From positions 51,217,429 through 51,281,428 of the forward strand of contig CM049312.1 in assembly GCA_026874595.1 (NCBI GenBank): a stretch of DNA of 64,000 nucleotides, read 5' to 3'. Made by a program: the position numbers and the translations under genes. Every line of letters begins with the position of its first letter. Within the stretch, counting starts at the first letter, position 1. This DNA comes from Sipunculus nudus. Its lineage: Eukaryota; Annelida; Sipuncula; Golfingiida; Sipunculidae. The notes under the pieces were generated by a model. That model had not been told where the DNA came from. It was given only the letters and a program-made list of their open reading frames with translations, and ran no database searches. Below are positions 33,481 to 46,489 of the stretch, piece after piece.

Positions 33481-36076
33481 AAATGCAATTTTTAGCTCAG
33501 CTGACTATAAGTCATCTGAGCTATAGTCGTGGTCCATTGTCCATCGTCCGTCCGTCTGTCCGTCCGTCTGTAGATGTGGCACATTTTGAAACCGTAAGAC
33601 CTAGGAATCCAAAATTCGCCATAATGTTAGATGTCCCAAAGATCTCCTACCAAGCCGAAAACTGGGTCTTTGCGACTTTATTACTTTTAGAAATTAAGGA
33701 AAAACCTCAATTTTTTATTAAAAACCTATTTTTACTCTTCAGGACTGCCTAATATCAAAACCACTCATCTGTTTTTCCTCATATTTACCAAAATTATTCC
33801 TCTATATAGTTCCTATGTACATGCCAGAAATTATGTCTGTATTATGTAAATTTAAAAAGTTATGGGCCCAAACATAATGCATTGTGTAAAAAATCAGGAA
33901 AGATATTTGATCACTTTACACAAAATATGTTAAAGCCATAAACTTTTTTCCAGTAATATAATTTTAATTAATCAAAATTAAATTGTATACCCAAAATTAG
34001 ATCAAAATCTTTTAAATTGTTTAAAATATTAACAAAAATAAAAAATTTGTACCTTAAATTTTGCCAAACTTTGATTATGGCACGTTTTTTTCCTGTAAGT
34101 ACTGTGGATTTAATTTTCACAGCATGTTTTTTTTAGCATTTTGTCTGTAAACACCAAAAATTTGAAACCAGTTGATCAAAAACTGTAGATTTTATTCAAT
34201 TTTTTAAGCACCATGTAACATATTGTTTACATCAAGCTAGTGCCATGCAGTTTGCAAGTGCTCAGCTCCCCAGCTTCAGCTCTCAGTTCCAAAAATGGCA
34301 TGCAATTAGATGTCACAAAAATCCCCTACTATGCCAAGAATTTGGTCACTAGGACTTAATACCTTCGAGATATTAATGAAAAACTTCATTTTTCCATTTA
34401 AAACCCATTGTTACACTTCAAGACTGCCTAATATCAAAACCACTGATCTGACTTTAATCATATATAATATACATATTTTTCTATACATTCTGTATGCACA
34501 TGCCAGAAATAATGTCAGTATTGCGTAATTGTTTTAAGTTATGGGCCCAAACATAATGCACTTTGTAAAAAATAAAGAAATATATTTACTCCCTTAACAA
34601 GAGGATTGCTGAAGCTAGAGATTTTTTGTCAGGGATGTATCATTATATAATCAAGATTCAATTGAATACCCAAAATTAGTTATTAATTTTTCAAATTTTA
34701 TAAGTTATTAGTAAATATAAAATTAGTACCTTAAATATTGCCCAACTTTGACCATGGCATGTTTGATTCCTGTGAGCACTGTTGATATAATTTTCATATC
34801 ATGCACACATAAAGATTTCAGCTTTTTAGTTTAAAAAGCTGAAAGAAATTGGCCAAAAATTGTAGCTTTTATTAATGTTTTCATGAGACCATGTCAGACC
34901 TTGGCTCTCTGTAGCACCTCTTGAGTCACCTGTATGTTGACCTTGTTGAACTTTCAGCAAATTATGCATGCTTGAGGCGAGGCATAAACTGGGGCTCCAG
35001 GCAGCTTATTATATAATGGCCAGCCACAGTTGATCCAGGTGTCCAACCCAACTCATCTAGTAGTTTTAACCAACAACATAACAATAAACAATAAATTAAT
35101 AATTTTTTATTGGTTTTTAATAACAAATTAAAGAAAAATAGAAAAGGAATTTGTTAGTTGATAATAACAAGAAATTAATTTGCAGTTACCGATGATATAA
35201 GAATCTTGTATCGATGGAAAGAATGTCACGTATTCCAAATAACACCATGCAGTCACCTTTGGTATTTTTCAGTTCAATTTTAATGATTAAAAAGTAAATC
35301 ATATTATTCATTACTAATCATTAGGGATCATACGAAGGAAATTAATGATAGACAAAGATGCAGTTGATAATATTATTATCTAGATTCCTACTGTGTCTAT
35401 AGTTAGTACATTGATGGGAAATTAGTCCAAAATGAATATATTACATTTTTTTTATATAAATAAAAGCCATAAAACCAGGTACTTATGATCATTATTTAAA
35501 TGTGTGAATTTTGTATATTCTGGATTCTCAACATCATTGTTTGGTGAAAACTGAATAAATACCAGACATGGTGCGAATACTTTGCAATTGTATTTAAACA
35601 CGAATATGAATATGTACTCCATCATAAAATTTCTTTCATAAGAATGGGAATTCAGGTAAAAATGAAAGTATATGAATACCAGTGCAAATACTTTCAAAAT
35701 GTATTAATGAATGCATTTTTGAATATATTCTTTAATATTATTTTAATAATCATTTCAGTTATATTTTATTTGAAAAAATCATACTATTCTCTTATTATTT
35801 TTAATAAAAATTATATTTGGGACAATATTTGTAATTTTTTTAATAAATAGTTAAACTCTTATATTATATGTTCTGCTTATAAGTTATATGGCCAAGTCAA
35901 AATCTGTGCGACAATCGCACTCCATTTGTTAATAAAATAAATGAAATTAATCCTCTTTCCTTTCTCCAAAGGTACTATCAAAATCATACATAAGCTAAAC
36001 AACAACAACTCATAATACAGCTTATTTTTATTACCACATAAAACCAGCCTGTGCCTCATTTCTAAATCATATTTTT

Positions 36077-37512
36077 TATGCCCCCGCCACAAAGTGGCCG
36101 GGGCATATAGTTTTACCCATGTCCGTCATTCCGTCCTTCCGTCCTTCCGTCCTTCTGTCCTTCCGAAATCAAACAGTTGTACGGCCTTTTTTTCGCAATG
36201 CCTGCAGATATTGGCCTGATTTTTGGTGTGTGGGCAGATATAGACCAGTTACAGATCGAGTTCGCGTTTCGTCCCGGTTGACCTACTTTTGACCGTTTTA
36301 CGGCTCCTAAACTTAAAAAATTTCATGAAAAATAGAAATTTCATGACAAATACACATGTACGGACTTTTTTCGCAATGCCTGCAGATATTGGCCTGATTT
36401 TTGGTGTGTAGGCAGATAATGACCAGTTACAGATCGAGTTCGCGTTTTGTCCCAGTTTACCTACTTTTGACTGTTTTACGGCTCCTAAACTTAGAAAATT
36501 TCATGAAAAATAGAAATTTTCATGACAAATGTACACATGTACGGACTTTTTTTCGCAATGCCTGCAGATATTGGCCTGATTTTTTGTGTGTGGGCAGATA
36601 ATGACCATTTTTCGCAATGCCTGCATATACTGGCATGATTTTTGGTGTGTTGCTTGATAATGACCCGTTACAGATCGAGCTCACGTTTTGTCCCAGTTGA
36701 CCTACTTTTGACGGTTTTACAGCTCCTGAACATAGAAAATTTCATGAAAAATATGAAATTTCATGACAAATACACATGTACAGACTTTTTTTCGCAATGC
36801 CTGCATATATTGGCCTGATTTTTGGTGTGTGGGCAGATATTGACCAGTTACAGATTGAGTTCGTGTTTCGTCCCAGTTGACCTACTTTTGATTGTTTTAC
36901 GGCTCCTGAACATAGAAAATTTCATGTTAAATATAAATTTTCATGACAAATACACTTGTACAGACTTTTCTTCACAATACCTGCAGATATTGGCCTGATT
37001 TTTGGTGTGTTGGCAGATAATGACCAGTTACAGATCGAGTTCATGTTTTGTCCCAGTTGACCTACTTTTGACCATTTGACGGTGCTCTAACATAGAAAAT
37101 TTCATAAAAAAGTGCATATGTACTGACTTTTTTTCCTCAATGCCTGCAGAAACCACCCTGATTTTTTATGTGTGGGCAGATAATGACAGTTACAGATCGA
37201 GTTCGCGTTTTGTCCTGGTTGACCTACTTTTGATTGTTTTACGGCTCCTAAACATAAAAAATTTCATAAAAGACAGAAATTTTTATGGAAAATGCACATG
37301 TATGGACTTTTTTTCACAATGCCTGCATATACTGGCATGATTTCTGGTGTGTTGCTTGATAATGACCCGTTACAGATCGAGTTTGCATTTTACCCTTGTT
37401 GACCTACTTTTGACCATACAACACCTCCTGAACTTAAAAAATTTTTCAAAATTTTACAAATGTTTCTAATTTGCCCCAGGCGGGGGCATTCGTGTAGTTC
37501 CGACACATCTAG
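36077..37512 (+). mobile_element. Nested hairpin element (ATGCCCCCGCC family)
   Basis: The 5' end folds as ATGCCCCCGCCAC-AAA-GTGGCCGGGGCAT with one mismatch, followed by CCGT/CCTT runs. The body is a tandem array of about 180 bp. The 3' end has GCGGGGGCAT, inverse of the 5' arm, a short GTGT/ACAC stem and CTAG-TT. I recognise this start and end as common in bivalve genomic DNA, from memory. Its junctions are T-rich and both flanks carry ATCATAT. Confidence 0.7.
36180..37460 (+). repeat. About 180-bp tandem array in nested element
   Basis: TTCGCAATGCCTGCAGATAT recurs at about 36194, 36372, 36554, 36613 (a short unit), 36793, 36973, 37136 and 37314. Each unit carries CAGTTACAGATCGAGTTCGC and GACCTACTTTTGAC. 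Spacings of 178-182 dominate, with one 59-bp and one 163-bp step. Confidence 0.9.
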
Positions 37513-37557
37513 TTTATCATATATAACAGCTGAGCGCCGTGACCCATAGGTCCCTTG

Positions 37558-38946
37558 TTAAAAATCACATTTCCTGGATAATATTTCTGTTATAATTCAA
37601 TACTTTTAGGCTTGTACATTGCACATACTATATACTCAAGTGGTCCATACTTAATTATACAGATACTTACATTACTTATACCTTTTGATACTAAAAATAA
37701 TAACCTTACAAATAATTTATTCATAAGTTTTTCCCATTTTCCCAAAGGTACGAGTATTTTGTTATTATATGCTCAATTTTTCTATATATTTCAATCTCTT
37801 TAAAAGTCTGACATTAAATAACTTGGGTCTGATTATATTCCTTTCTGACTTAGTAAACATGCATTTTAAGTGTATGGTGCACAGGATTAATTAAAAGGTT
37901 ATTCTTAATTAGAAACCATCAGAACAATTCTGTGTTTAATGTTTAAGGGGGCATGATCACTCCATTTGATTTCATCCAATATACAATATTAAAATACAAA
38001 TTGTTTGTCTCAAAACATTCATAAAAAATGTACCTTTGTCTCTGATTGTAAAAAGCAATATGAACATGAGTAGCTTTCAGGTAACTTCTATTGGTACAAT
38101 AAATTGGTCAGTGAGTATGGAGTATTTTATCTCTCCCAATTACCATCATTGTACCTCTTACCATGTATCTTTTAATGTAACAAGGATGTTTTATTTTATT
38201 CAAACATAATTTTTTGCTTGACAGGAAACACTAATTCTTACAATTTTTAGATTTTTGAAGAATCTTATTGTATCTGATATATGTGATTCAGGAAATATAG
38301 CACTGTTTACTGTATACCATGTCATTTTTAAGCAGGGTCTCTGTTGATATTTGACTGACAAACTTTCTCTTTCTTTGCAGGTATGTACCACAGACTGTTT
38401 GTTGTGTTTTACATGGGCTGTATGATGGATATGATGTGTGAACTGTCAGGTAGGCTGAAGAATGGCTGCTCTCTAGACAGCTGGCCCTGTTAATATGAGC
38501 TGGGAAACTTAGTGTACAGTCACCCCAACCCAGCAGTCTGGTTTGTGTTTGTTTAAAGGGCTTCCATTTCAACTGAATTTTTGCACATTACTCATCATAG
38601 AATGTTAAAATGCTTCCAGGGACGCCAGGAATATTAGCCATCAACATGGTGCTACCCTGATAGAAAATTACAGCAGTGTCTTCTTTGTGTGTACAATATA
38701 CAGCTTTTTAAATTGTTAAGGATCACTTTTAATTGATTAAAATGAGTGAAAGCAATAAGTAATGAGAACCATCAAACTAAATATTTAATTAACTAAGAAG
38801 GAATTGGACACTCTGTATATCTGCCCAAATGTTTCCTTAAATATTATGTCTGATACCTACAAGACATGCATTGTTATAACCATTGAGTTTTTTTTTCAAA
38901 TATCTTTTTTTTGAAAAGCTCCTACAATATACATTTCATACATATC
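37558..38946. other. No gene recognised apart from the weak exon candidate
   Basis: AT-rich DNA between two hairpin elements. Minus-strand frames at 38200-38572 overlap the candidate exon and show no protein-like pattern. Confidence 0.4.
38381..38449 (+). CDS. Possible 69-bp exon, weak
   Basis: A strong acceptor (CTTTCTCTTTCTTTGCAG ending at 38380) and a CAG|GTAGGC donor after 38449 bound a 69-bp segment. One of three frames is open; it starts with ATG at 38383 and gives MYHRLFVVFYMGCMMDMMCE and two more residues. The peptide is not recognisable and no neighbouring exon supports it. It could be a real small or alternative exon of the gene at the right edge, or a cryptic pair of sites. Confidence 0.2.
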
Positions 38947-39818
38947 TAGCTCAGCTGACTATAAGTCATCTAAGCTATAGTCATGGTCCTTTGTCTGTCG
39001 TCCGTCCGGCTGTCCATTCACAAGGCAGCTTTTGAAACTGTTGGACCTACAAATCAAAATTTGGCAGACATTTAGATGTCCCCAAAATCTCCTACCATAC
39101 TGAAAATTGGGTCACTAGGACTTCATTCCTTTGAGATATTATGGAAAAACCTAAATTTTTCATTAAAAAACCTATTGTTACACTTCAAGACTGCTTACTT
39201 TCAAAACCACTGACTGACTTTTATCATATTTCATATACATATTCTTCTATATATTTGCTATGTACATGGCAGAAATTATGTCAGTATTGCATAATTTTTT
39301 AAGTTATGGGTCTGAACATAATGCACATGTAAAAAATCAGGAAATATATTTACTTAATTAACATGAGAATTGCTGAAGCTGGAGACTTTTTTTCAGGGAT
39401 ATAACATTATTTAATCAAGGTTCAGTTGTATACTCTAAATTAGATATGAATTTTTGAAATTTTAAAGTTATTAGGGAAAAAAAATTAAAAATCAGTACCT
39501 TAAATTTTGCCCAAATTTGACAATGGAATGTTTTTTCCTGTAACTGCTGTGGATTTAATTTTCACAGCATAATTACATAAGCATTTAATCTGTTAAAATC
39601 TGAAATTTGAAACCAGTTGATATAAAACTGTAGATTTTATTCAAGTTTTCAAGCATATTGTTTACATCAAGCCAGTGGTATTCAGTTTGCTAGAGCTGAG
39701 CTCCCTAGCTTTCAGCTCCCCAGACTGTTACATAATCCCTTCACTCCTGGCCAGCTCCCTGTGTCTGGTATCAGTGACCTTGGTCATGCTGTCTGCAGTA
39801 ACTACCACAGAGAGCTTC

Positions 39819-39851
<33 letters not shown>

Positions 39852-40701
39852 CTCTCTCTGTGTCACCATGATAACTTACCGGGGCTTTTCATAAAACTCA
39901 CCATAACTGCTTACCAATAGAATATCTTGCCCCAGTTCGATTATGGGCAATATCTACGCATATTTAATAAGAACAAGGGGCTGCGTTCTGGTGTCGCAGC
40001 AACAACTTACAAAAAAATATGAAGGATTTTGATAAAACTCTTCATAAATGATATTCAATAAAATATCTTGCTAACTTCTATTTATAGCAAAATCTGTGCA
40101 TATTTAATGAGGTCAGAGGTCACTGCACTTTGGAGGCACATTTTAGTGACTTAACAAAAATCCTATGGATTTCATGCAACTCATTATACATATTTACCTA
40201 TAGCGTTTTTCACCTGAATTACTTTTTCATCAAAATTCATGCATATTTAATTAGGTCAGAGATCACCAGATACACCATGGGCATATTATGCATGTTTGTG
40301 GTGCTCTTTTTTGTTTATGAAATGTATCCTTTCAAATAACACTTAAGCCCAATTTTCCTTATTGCATTATTTAATGGTTTCAGGCCACAAGTTTTGTTTT
40401 TTAATTACACAGGCCAAATGCGATTTATACCTATTTGGCTTGTTTTACCATTATTATTACATTTTGTGTTTATGCTCACTTAAATCTTTTACACCTTTCA
40501 TATCAGTTGATAAAGTAATGTTTATGATTATAATTGGGCTTATGTCCATTATTCTAAAATTTACAGGGTTTCCCTTAGCAGGGTCATTTTCTCTTAGCTT
40601 ATCAAATGCTAATATATATGAAAATCATAAGAAATAAGTATATTTTGCATTGCTAAATTTTTCAAATGTTCACCTGAGCGACGTAACTTGTGGGTCCTTT
40701 G
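38947..40701 (+). mobile_element. TAGCTCAG-family hairpin element, 1.75 kb
   Basis: The 5' hairpin TAGCTCAGCTGACTATAAGT then CATCTAAGCTA is followed by GTCGTCCGTCCGGCTGTCC. The end is CACCTGAGCGACGTAACTTG then TGGGTCCTTTG-TT, decayed from the family consensus. The middle (39866-40330) carries modules of the TATTATGGTATACC family, so the copy may be composite. A (CT)n tract lies at 39816-39858. Confidence 0.6.
39816..39858 (+). repeat. (CT)n microsatellite
   Basis: About 20 CT units with TTT interruptions, within the 38947-40701 element. Confidence 0.95.
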
Positions 40702-41590
40702 TTGTACACTAGAAAAACTGTTTTGTATGTACCATTTATAAAATCAGGTGAAAATTGATTGGAGGAAATGGGGAATAATTTTATTTTAGGCCCTCTGAGT
40801 TTGAAGGAGGGCCCAGCTCATTACAAGTGGAAATGCCACTTACTTGTGTTTGAACTGAACCTGATCACATCAAACAGATTTTTTTTCTAAGAAATAATAA
40901 AAAAGTCCTTCTATTATAGAATATCTAACATTTTAACAGTTGTAAGAAAAGATCATGAATGTTTGTTAAAGGTCGTAAAAAAAGTCATGAAAATTGATCT
41001 GCTGAGAGTGGGGGACCCTGAAGGTTAATAATATAGTCAGCTATTCATAATGCAACTGAAGGTTGTTTGTTTTTAAACTGAAAGGTTATTCAGATGTTAT
41101 TTTGGTGTAATGGAGTCAAATGTCCATACTTTGTAATAGATGACAAGCTTTATTTTTTAAGGTTTTGGGGTTTATATTGTCACTTGATTAATTATGTCAT
41201 GGCCACAGCAGTTGTTTGGTAAGTTGATGTACTGTTTGTCAGACTTACACGTTGAAGACAGAGTAACAGCTGTTAACTTAACACTTCAAACGATCACCAC
41301 TGCTCACTGGCCTTTAATTGTAAGTCAGGGGGACAGCCTGGTAGTCTGGCTTGCCCCTGACTGATGTACTAACAACCAGCCCAGCTGAACAGTCAACCAC
41401 AGGCTTGGAGCGTACTTGGAATTAATTGGTGGCTCAGCTCTGAGATGATGACAGGGAGAGGAATATGGATCCACAGCATTCAAGAGATGATATTAAGGCC
41501 AGGTCTGTGTCAGAGAAGTATAATGCTGGAAAAGTGAACCAGAAAATGAGGATTTCAGATGGAGTAATATGTGGCAGCTAGTGTCTGCAT
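40702..41590. other. No gene recognised; one hairpin
   Basis: GGCCCTCTGAGTTTGAAGGA then GGGCC at about 40791-40813 forms a 7-bp stem in a T-rich context, similar in style to the hairpin element starts. The remainder is unremarkable. Confidence 0.4.
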
Positions 41591-41591
41591 C

Positions 41592-42690
41592 AAGTACAGA
41601 AGAACAGAGACCTAGGTTATGATAGAGATGTAGGAGAATTGATTAGGAGAATGGAAGCCAAGGTTATGATAGAGATGCAGGAGAATTACTGAGGAGAACA
41701 GAGGGCTAGGTTATGATAGAGATGTAGGATAATTACTGAGGAGAACAGAGGCCTAGGTTATGATAGAGATATAGGAGAATTGATGAAGAGAACAGAGGCC
41801 TAGGTTATGATGGAGATGTAGGATAATTACTGAGGAGAACAGAGGGTGAGGTTATGATAGAGATGTAGGATAATTACTGAGGAGAACAGAGGCCTAGGTT
41901 ATGATAGAGATATAGGAGAATTGATGAAGAGAACAGAGGCCTAGGTTATGATGGAGATGTAGGATAATTACTGAGGAGAACAGAGGCCTAGGTTATGATA
42001 GAGATGTAGAAGAACTACTGAGGAGAACAGAGGGGTAGGTTTCGATAGAGATGTAGGAGAATTACTGAGGAGAACAGAGGCCTAGGTTATGATAGGGATG
42101 TAAAAGAATTACTGAGGAGAACAGAGGCCTAGGTTATGATAGGGATGTCGAAGAATTACTGAGGAGAACAGAGGGGTAGGTTTTGATAGAGATGTAGGAT
42201 AATTACTGAGGAGAACAGAGGCCTACGTTATGATAGAGATATAGGAGAATTGATGAAGAGAACAGAGGCCTAGGTTTTGATAGAGATGTAGGATGATTAC
42301 TGAGGAGAACAGAGGCCTAGGTTATGATAGAGATATAGGAGAATTGATGAAGAGAACAGAGGCCTAGGTTATGATGGAGATGTAGGATGATTACTGAGGA
42401 GAACAGAGGGTGAGGTTATGATAGAGATGTAGGATGATTACTGAGGAGAACAGAGGCCTAGGTTATGATAGAGATATAGGAGAATTGATGAAGAGAACAG
42501 AGGCCTAGGTTATGATGGAGATGTAGGATGATTACTGAGGAGAACAGAGGCCTAGGTTATGAAAGAGATGTAGGAGAATTCTTGAGGAGAACAGAGGCCT
42601 AGGTTATGATAGAGATGTAGGAGAATTACTGAGGAGAACAGAGGCCTAGGTTATGATAGAGATGTAGGAGAATTACTGAGGAGAACAAAG
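41592..42690 (+). repeat. 47-bp array, 23 units, with 141-bp higher-order repeats
   Basis: AGGTTATGATAGAGATGTAG recurs from 41614 to 42648 over 22 periods of exactly 47 bp (1034 bp) with no net indel. A variant unit (GATATAGGAGAATTGATGAA) falls at units 4, 7, 14, 16 and 19. Units 3-5 and 6-8, and 15-17 and 18-20, form successive trimers, giving a 141-bp higher-order period in two blocks. Confidence 0.97.
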
Positions 42691-42969
42691 ACTAGAATCA
42701 TGAACCTCTGCATCCTAAGAGTTCCTCAAAATTTCTCTTCAGAAACATAAAATAAGGTATCTGTATTCTCCAAGTTATGGGGGTGTTTGAGCACCCAAGA
42801 AAAATTATAACAAGTATATACAAATTACCAGATTTCTCAGGAAAGGCTGGATGGCTTGATATTAAATTTGGTTTGCTTATGGGTCTTGTTGAACCTGAGC
42901 TAATATCCATGTATGATGATGCCACCTACATTATCTTAATTAGTTGCCTTTGCAAGGACATATTGTCAA

Positions 42970-43009
42970 CATAACAGTCATCTGAGCGTCATGACCCATG
43001 GATCACTTG
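42970..43009 (+). mobile_element. 3' end of a TAGCTCAG-type element
   Basis: TCATCTGAGCGTCATGACCC followed by ATGGATCACTTG-TT matches the family 3' terminus. No 5' start was located, though the 47-bp array lies 280 bp upstream. Confidence 0.55.
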
Positions 43010-46000
43010 TTGCAAATTTGTTCTGTTGTTCCTGGTCATAAATCAGAAGCACAGACCAGGAGGGGTCCCTGTTGTCACCCCTGGGATAAATTTCAGATTC
43101 TCTGCCAGCTTGTCCTGGCTGTCCAGCCATATCCTGACTTTTCCCACCAGCCCCAGTGGAAGAAGCAGGATGCTCAGCCAACAGTCACAGTCTTATCTAC
43201 CTCGAACATGAAAATGAGAATACCATGGAAATATACACGAATGGTTACCTTACATCCTGTGTTATATACATATGATGAGAAATATGACATGATTTTCCTC
43301 TAAAGGATACTTAATTCTTATTCTTTCCCAGAAATTTTGAACTGCTTCTATAAAGGCTAAAAAAGAAAGAAGTGACTCCTGGTAGAGGGTCAGTATTGTT
43401 TGGTGATTGGTATGGGATGATGGGTAATTCTGAATTTTTGTAGGGTTAGGAACCAGTGAAATAAATTGTTTTCGGGACATTGCTCCCCTCAGCATGGTGG
43501 CCACATACAAGGTGCATGCTGCATTTCTTTGGTAGTTTAAATAAGCCAGCCTGATGACCAGCTGTTTGTTGTGTGGTAATGTTACTGTCTGACACCAGCA
43601 CCAAGCCTGACATGTTGGTATCAGCATGGCTCTTCTTGTTATTTGATAAATAATATTTACAGGGTTAAAAAAATTGGTTCAAAGGCAAAGGTCTGTAAAA
43701 AAAAAAACACCACATAATCGGCCTTTCACACAGTCATATCATATAGCAGTTACAGATGTTCTATGACAGTTAAATGAATTTGTATAAAAACCTTGTCAAG
43801 AGGTTGTGTAAAACTTTTTCTGCATGTGAAATGAAAACTGGTGAATAAGCAAGGCATGCTTGCTTGTCGCTTAATTTATGAGTTTTGATGATACTGTTAC
43901 ATAGATTGAAAATATTTGCTCATTTGAACACTAAATCAGTTTAAAATCATTTTGAATTTTCTGTGTTGGATGAACAGTTTTGTGTGTGAAAGTGAAATTA
44001 AGTGGCTGATGGTTTGGTTTCACATTTATAAGGGCCTATTGGAAATGGCTTCACATGGAATTTAACTAGGGGGCCCTGCAGTAAAATAATAAACAGCTAT
44101 AAGAAGCAGGGTATGGCACAGCATTGTCCTTGTTAGTTCTTTGTTAAGTCCTCCATGCTGTTGTCTGATTGTGACCATTATCAGAATGTCCATTGATTTT
44201 TGTAATGTTGCTGTATGATGGAGTTATGCTGGGATTTTCTAGTCTGTTTGTTGATGAAAATCTTGGGGATGCGTGAAAAATGAAAAAAGTTTTGCTCTCT
44301 GGTGGTTTTATTGCCATGTAATTTCCCAAAGTACTTCATAAATAACTTGAGAAAAAAGGCTTAAATTGCTGTGGTGTTTATCTGGCCAGTAACTCAGACA
44401 GTCAAGTGCTGTAGTGCTGTAAATACATTTAATGTTATTATCTCATGTTGAAACCTTCTCAGCCGGTCGGATGTCAAATCCAATATTAGTTTAAATTGTT
44501 GAAATGTTGTAATATGACAGTCAGCAACAGTATGCCAAGTACAGTTATATAAAGTACAGGAAGTCGGAATAGAAAATGATGATATTTATCATATTAAATT
44601 AGTTTGGTGTAATATGGTAACAAAGCACGAGTGTCTGTATATTTTTATACTTTTTACCAGGAGAAGCAGATAATAGATACTTCTTTTTACCTCTGTTGTG
44701 ATCTAATGTTTTGGTGCCTCGTATGTCTGGTGTCTGTTGTTGCCAGCTTTCAGCAGCAATGGTTTGATGGATCCCTGCCAAATTTTAAACATACATGTAT
44801 GGCCAGGTGCATTGTAAGACAAATACAGTGGTACCACTTGTAGTTTTTAAATGTTTTGTATATTTTCTTACATTTGGGAATATCATCTATAAATGGCTTT
44901 CTTTTATGCATATCAGTAGTATGCAGTATTTGGAAGAATATGGGTATGAAATTTGTTTGAAAATTTACAGGCCTGTCACACCTGTATAATACTGGTTTTA
45001 GAGACCTGCCAGAAAAATTACATGCCCATATATTTTTTTGTGTCAAATTAAAAAAAAAAATAAAAAAAAAAATAAAAATAAAATTAACCACACATGATCT
45101 TTTTGTATAACGTTAACTGCCCAAAACCTTGGTCGTATTTATTTCTATTTGGTTTTTGCTTTCAAAATCTGACACTTTTGTTTGGTTTTCTGTGCCAGTT
45201 ATATTAGATTCCCCACTTGATCATTATAAAAAAATGAATGTGTGACAGACATGGACTTCTTGCATACTGACATACTCTGAAACATACCAGCACTTGTAAC
45301 TTAAGACCATACTCATATTTGTTATTTTACTCTGATGGACATTGACTGAGTTCTCCACTTATTTTGCCAGTCTGTTGTCTCTTTCTTCATTTTGGAAAAT
45401 CCTTTTTCCTAGTCAACTGATGCTTAGAATTCTTGTATATTAATGATGTATCAGCATAGTGCAGTAGAAAAAATAAAAATCCACAAAATGATAGGAGCCT
45501 ATAATACTAAACATGTATTATTTTCCTGTAATTAATGACTGAGCGAGCAATGTTGATCTTTATTTGTATTTGACCTTAGCTGAAAAAAAATTATTCATGA
45601 CCACTGTAAGCAATGCAAGGTCAGTGAACATTTTCACACCAAAATTGTCATGAATTGTCAAAAAATCACATGGGGTGAGTTTTTACTACAAACCTCCTTT
45701 AAGCTCTCTATTCTTGACACGCCAATCACAAAAACGTGTGCATGGGGAGGCACGGATTTATGCAAATCATTGTCGCATGGTTCTTATGCCAACATCGGAT
45801 TGTTTACAGTATATATATTGAGAGAACTTTCATTTGATGCACAATGATCATGCGCTTTATGTTTAAACGAATGAGAACAATCTCTGACAATCAGATTAAT
45901 TTTAAACTAAAGGTTCAAATAAAATGTCATCTCCTTTGGAAATCTTCTGCATAGAGCCTGATGTAGATTAACAATGTAATACAAGGGCTATGTTCTAGCA

Positions 46001-46488
46001 CATGAAGGCAGATTTTTAGGGGCCCAACCGGGCTTGTACCTTCACATAATAGGGCCCAGGCCAAAAAATAGGTATTTTGCCCGTGAACCCCTTAAGATTT
46101 CAAACCCTGATAAAGTATCATCATTGACAGCTCTTTTCATGTATGGCAGTAGGTAGCAATATCCCAAGGACATTATGGTTATAATTTTGGCATTGTTGTG
46201 CAACCAACATCATTGATTTGAGTGAAATTAAAAATAAATAACATGATCGGCAAATTTCTTGACCTTAAAATAAAAATCATAAAAAGCATTAATTTTCCTA
46301 AGGATGGGTTGATAGATTATCCTGAAATTTGAACATAAATCTTTTTTATGTGCCATCCTTATAGGTGGGTCATAAAACGGTTTTGGCAAAGTCCTTTCAG
46401 TGTCCTGTGTTTCTCTTTAAGCCTGTGAGGTTGCAGTGGTTACTGAATACTAAGAGTTTTATGGATATTGATAAACCTTGTAATAAAT
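43010..46488. other. No gene recognised
   Basis: This holds several overlapping short frames on both strands (for example 42998-43303 plus and 43262-43627 minus) with no domain or good exon borders. An A-rich tract lies at about 45048-45083. A GGGCCCAACCGGGC motif is at about 46020. Confidence 0.4.
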
Positions 46489-46489
46489 T

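Larger units (their letters stand above)
33493..37557 (+). mobile_element. TAGCTCAG-family hairpin element with nested element
   Basis: The 5' hairpin TAGCTCAGCTGACTATAAGT and TCATCTGAGCTA precedes a CCGTCCGTCTGTCCGTCCGT run. The 3' end at 37528-37557 has CAGCTGAGCGCCGTGACCCA then TAGGTCCCTTG-TT. Internal modules repeat (AGACTGCCTAATATCAAAAC near 33744 and 34424). Without the nested insertion at 36077-37512 the element is about 2.6 kb. No enzyme frame is present. Confidence 0.65.

Noticed and set aside
43262-43627. 121-residue minus-strand frame
   Set aside because: It has a non-ATG start, no splice borders and hydrophobic/random composition without a domain pattern.
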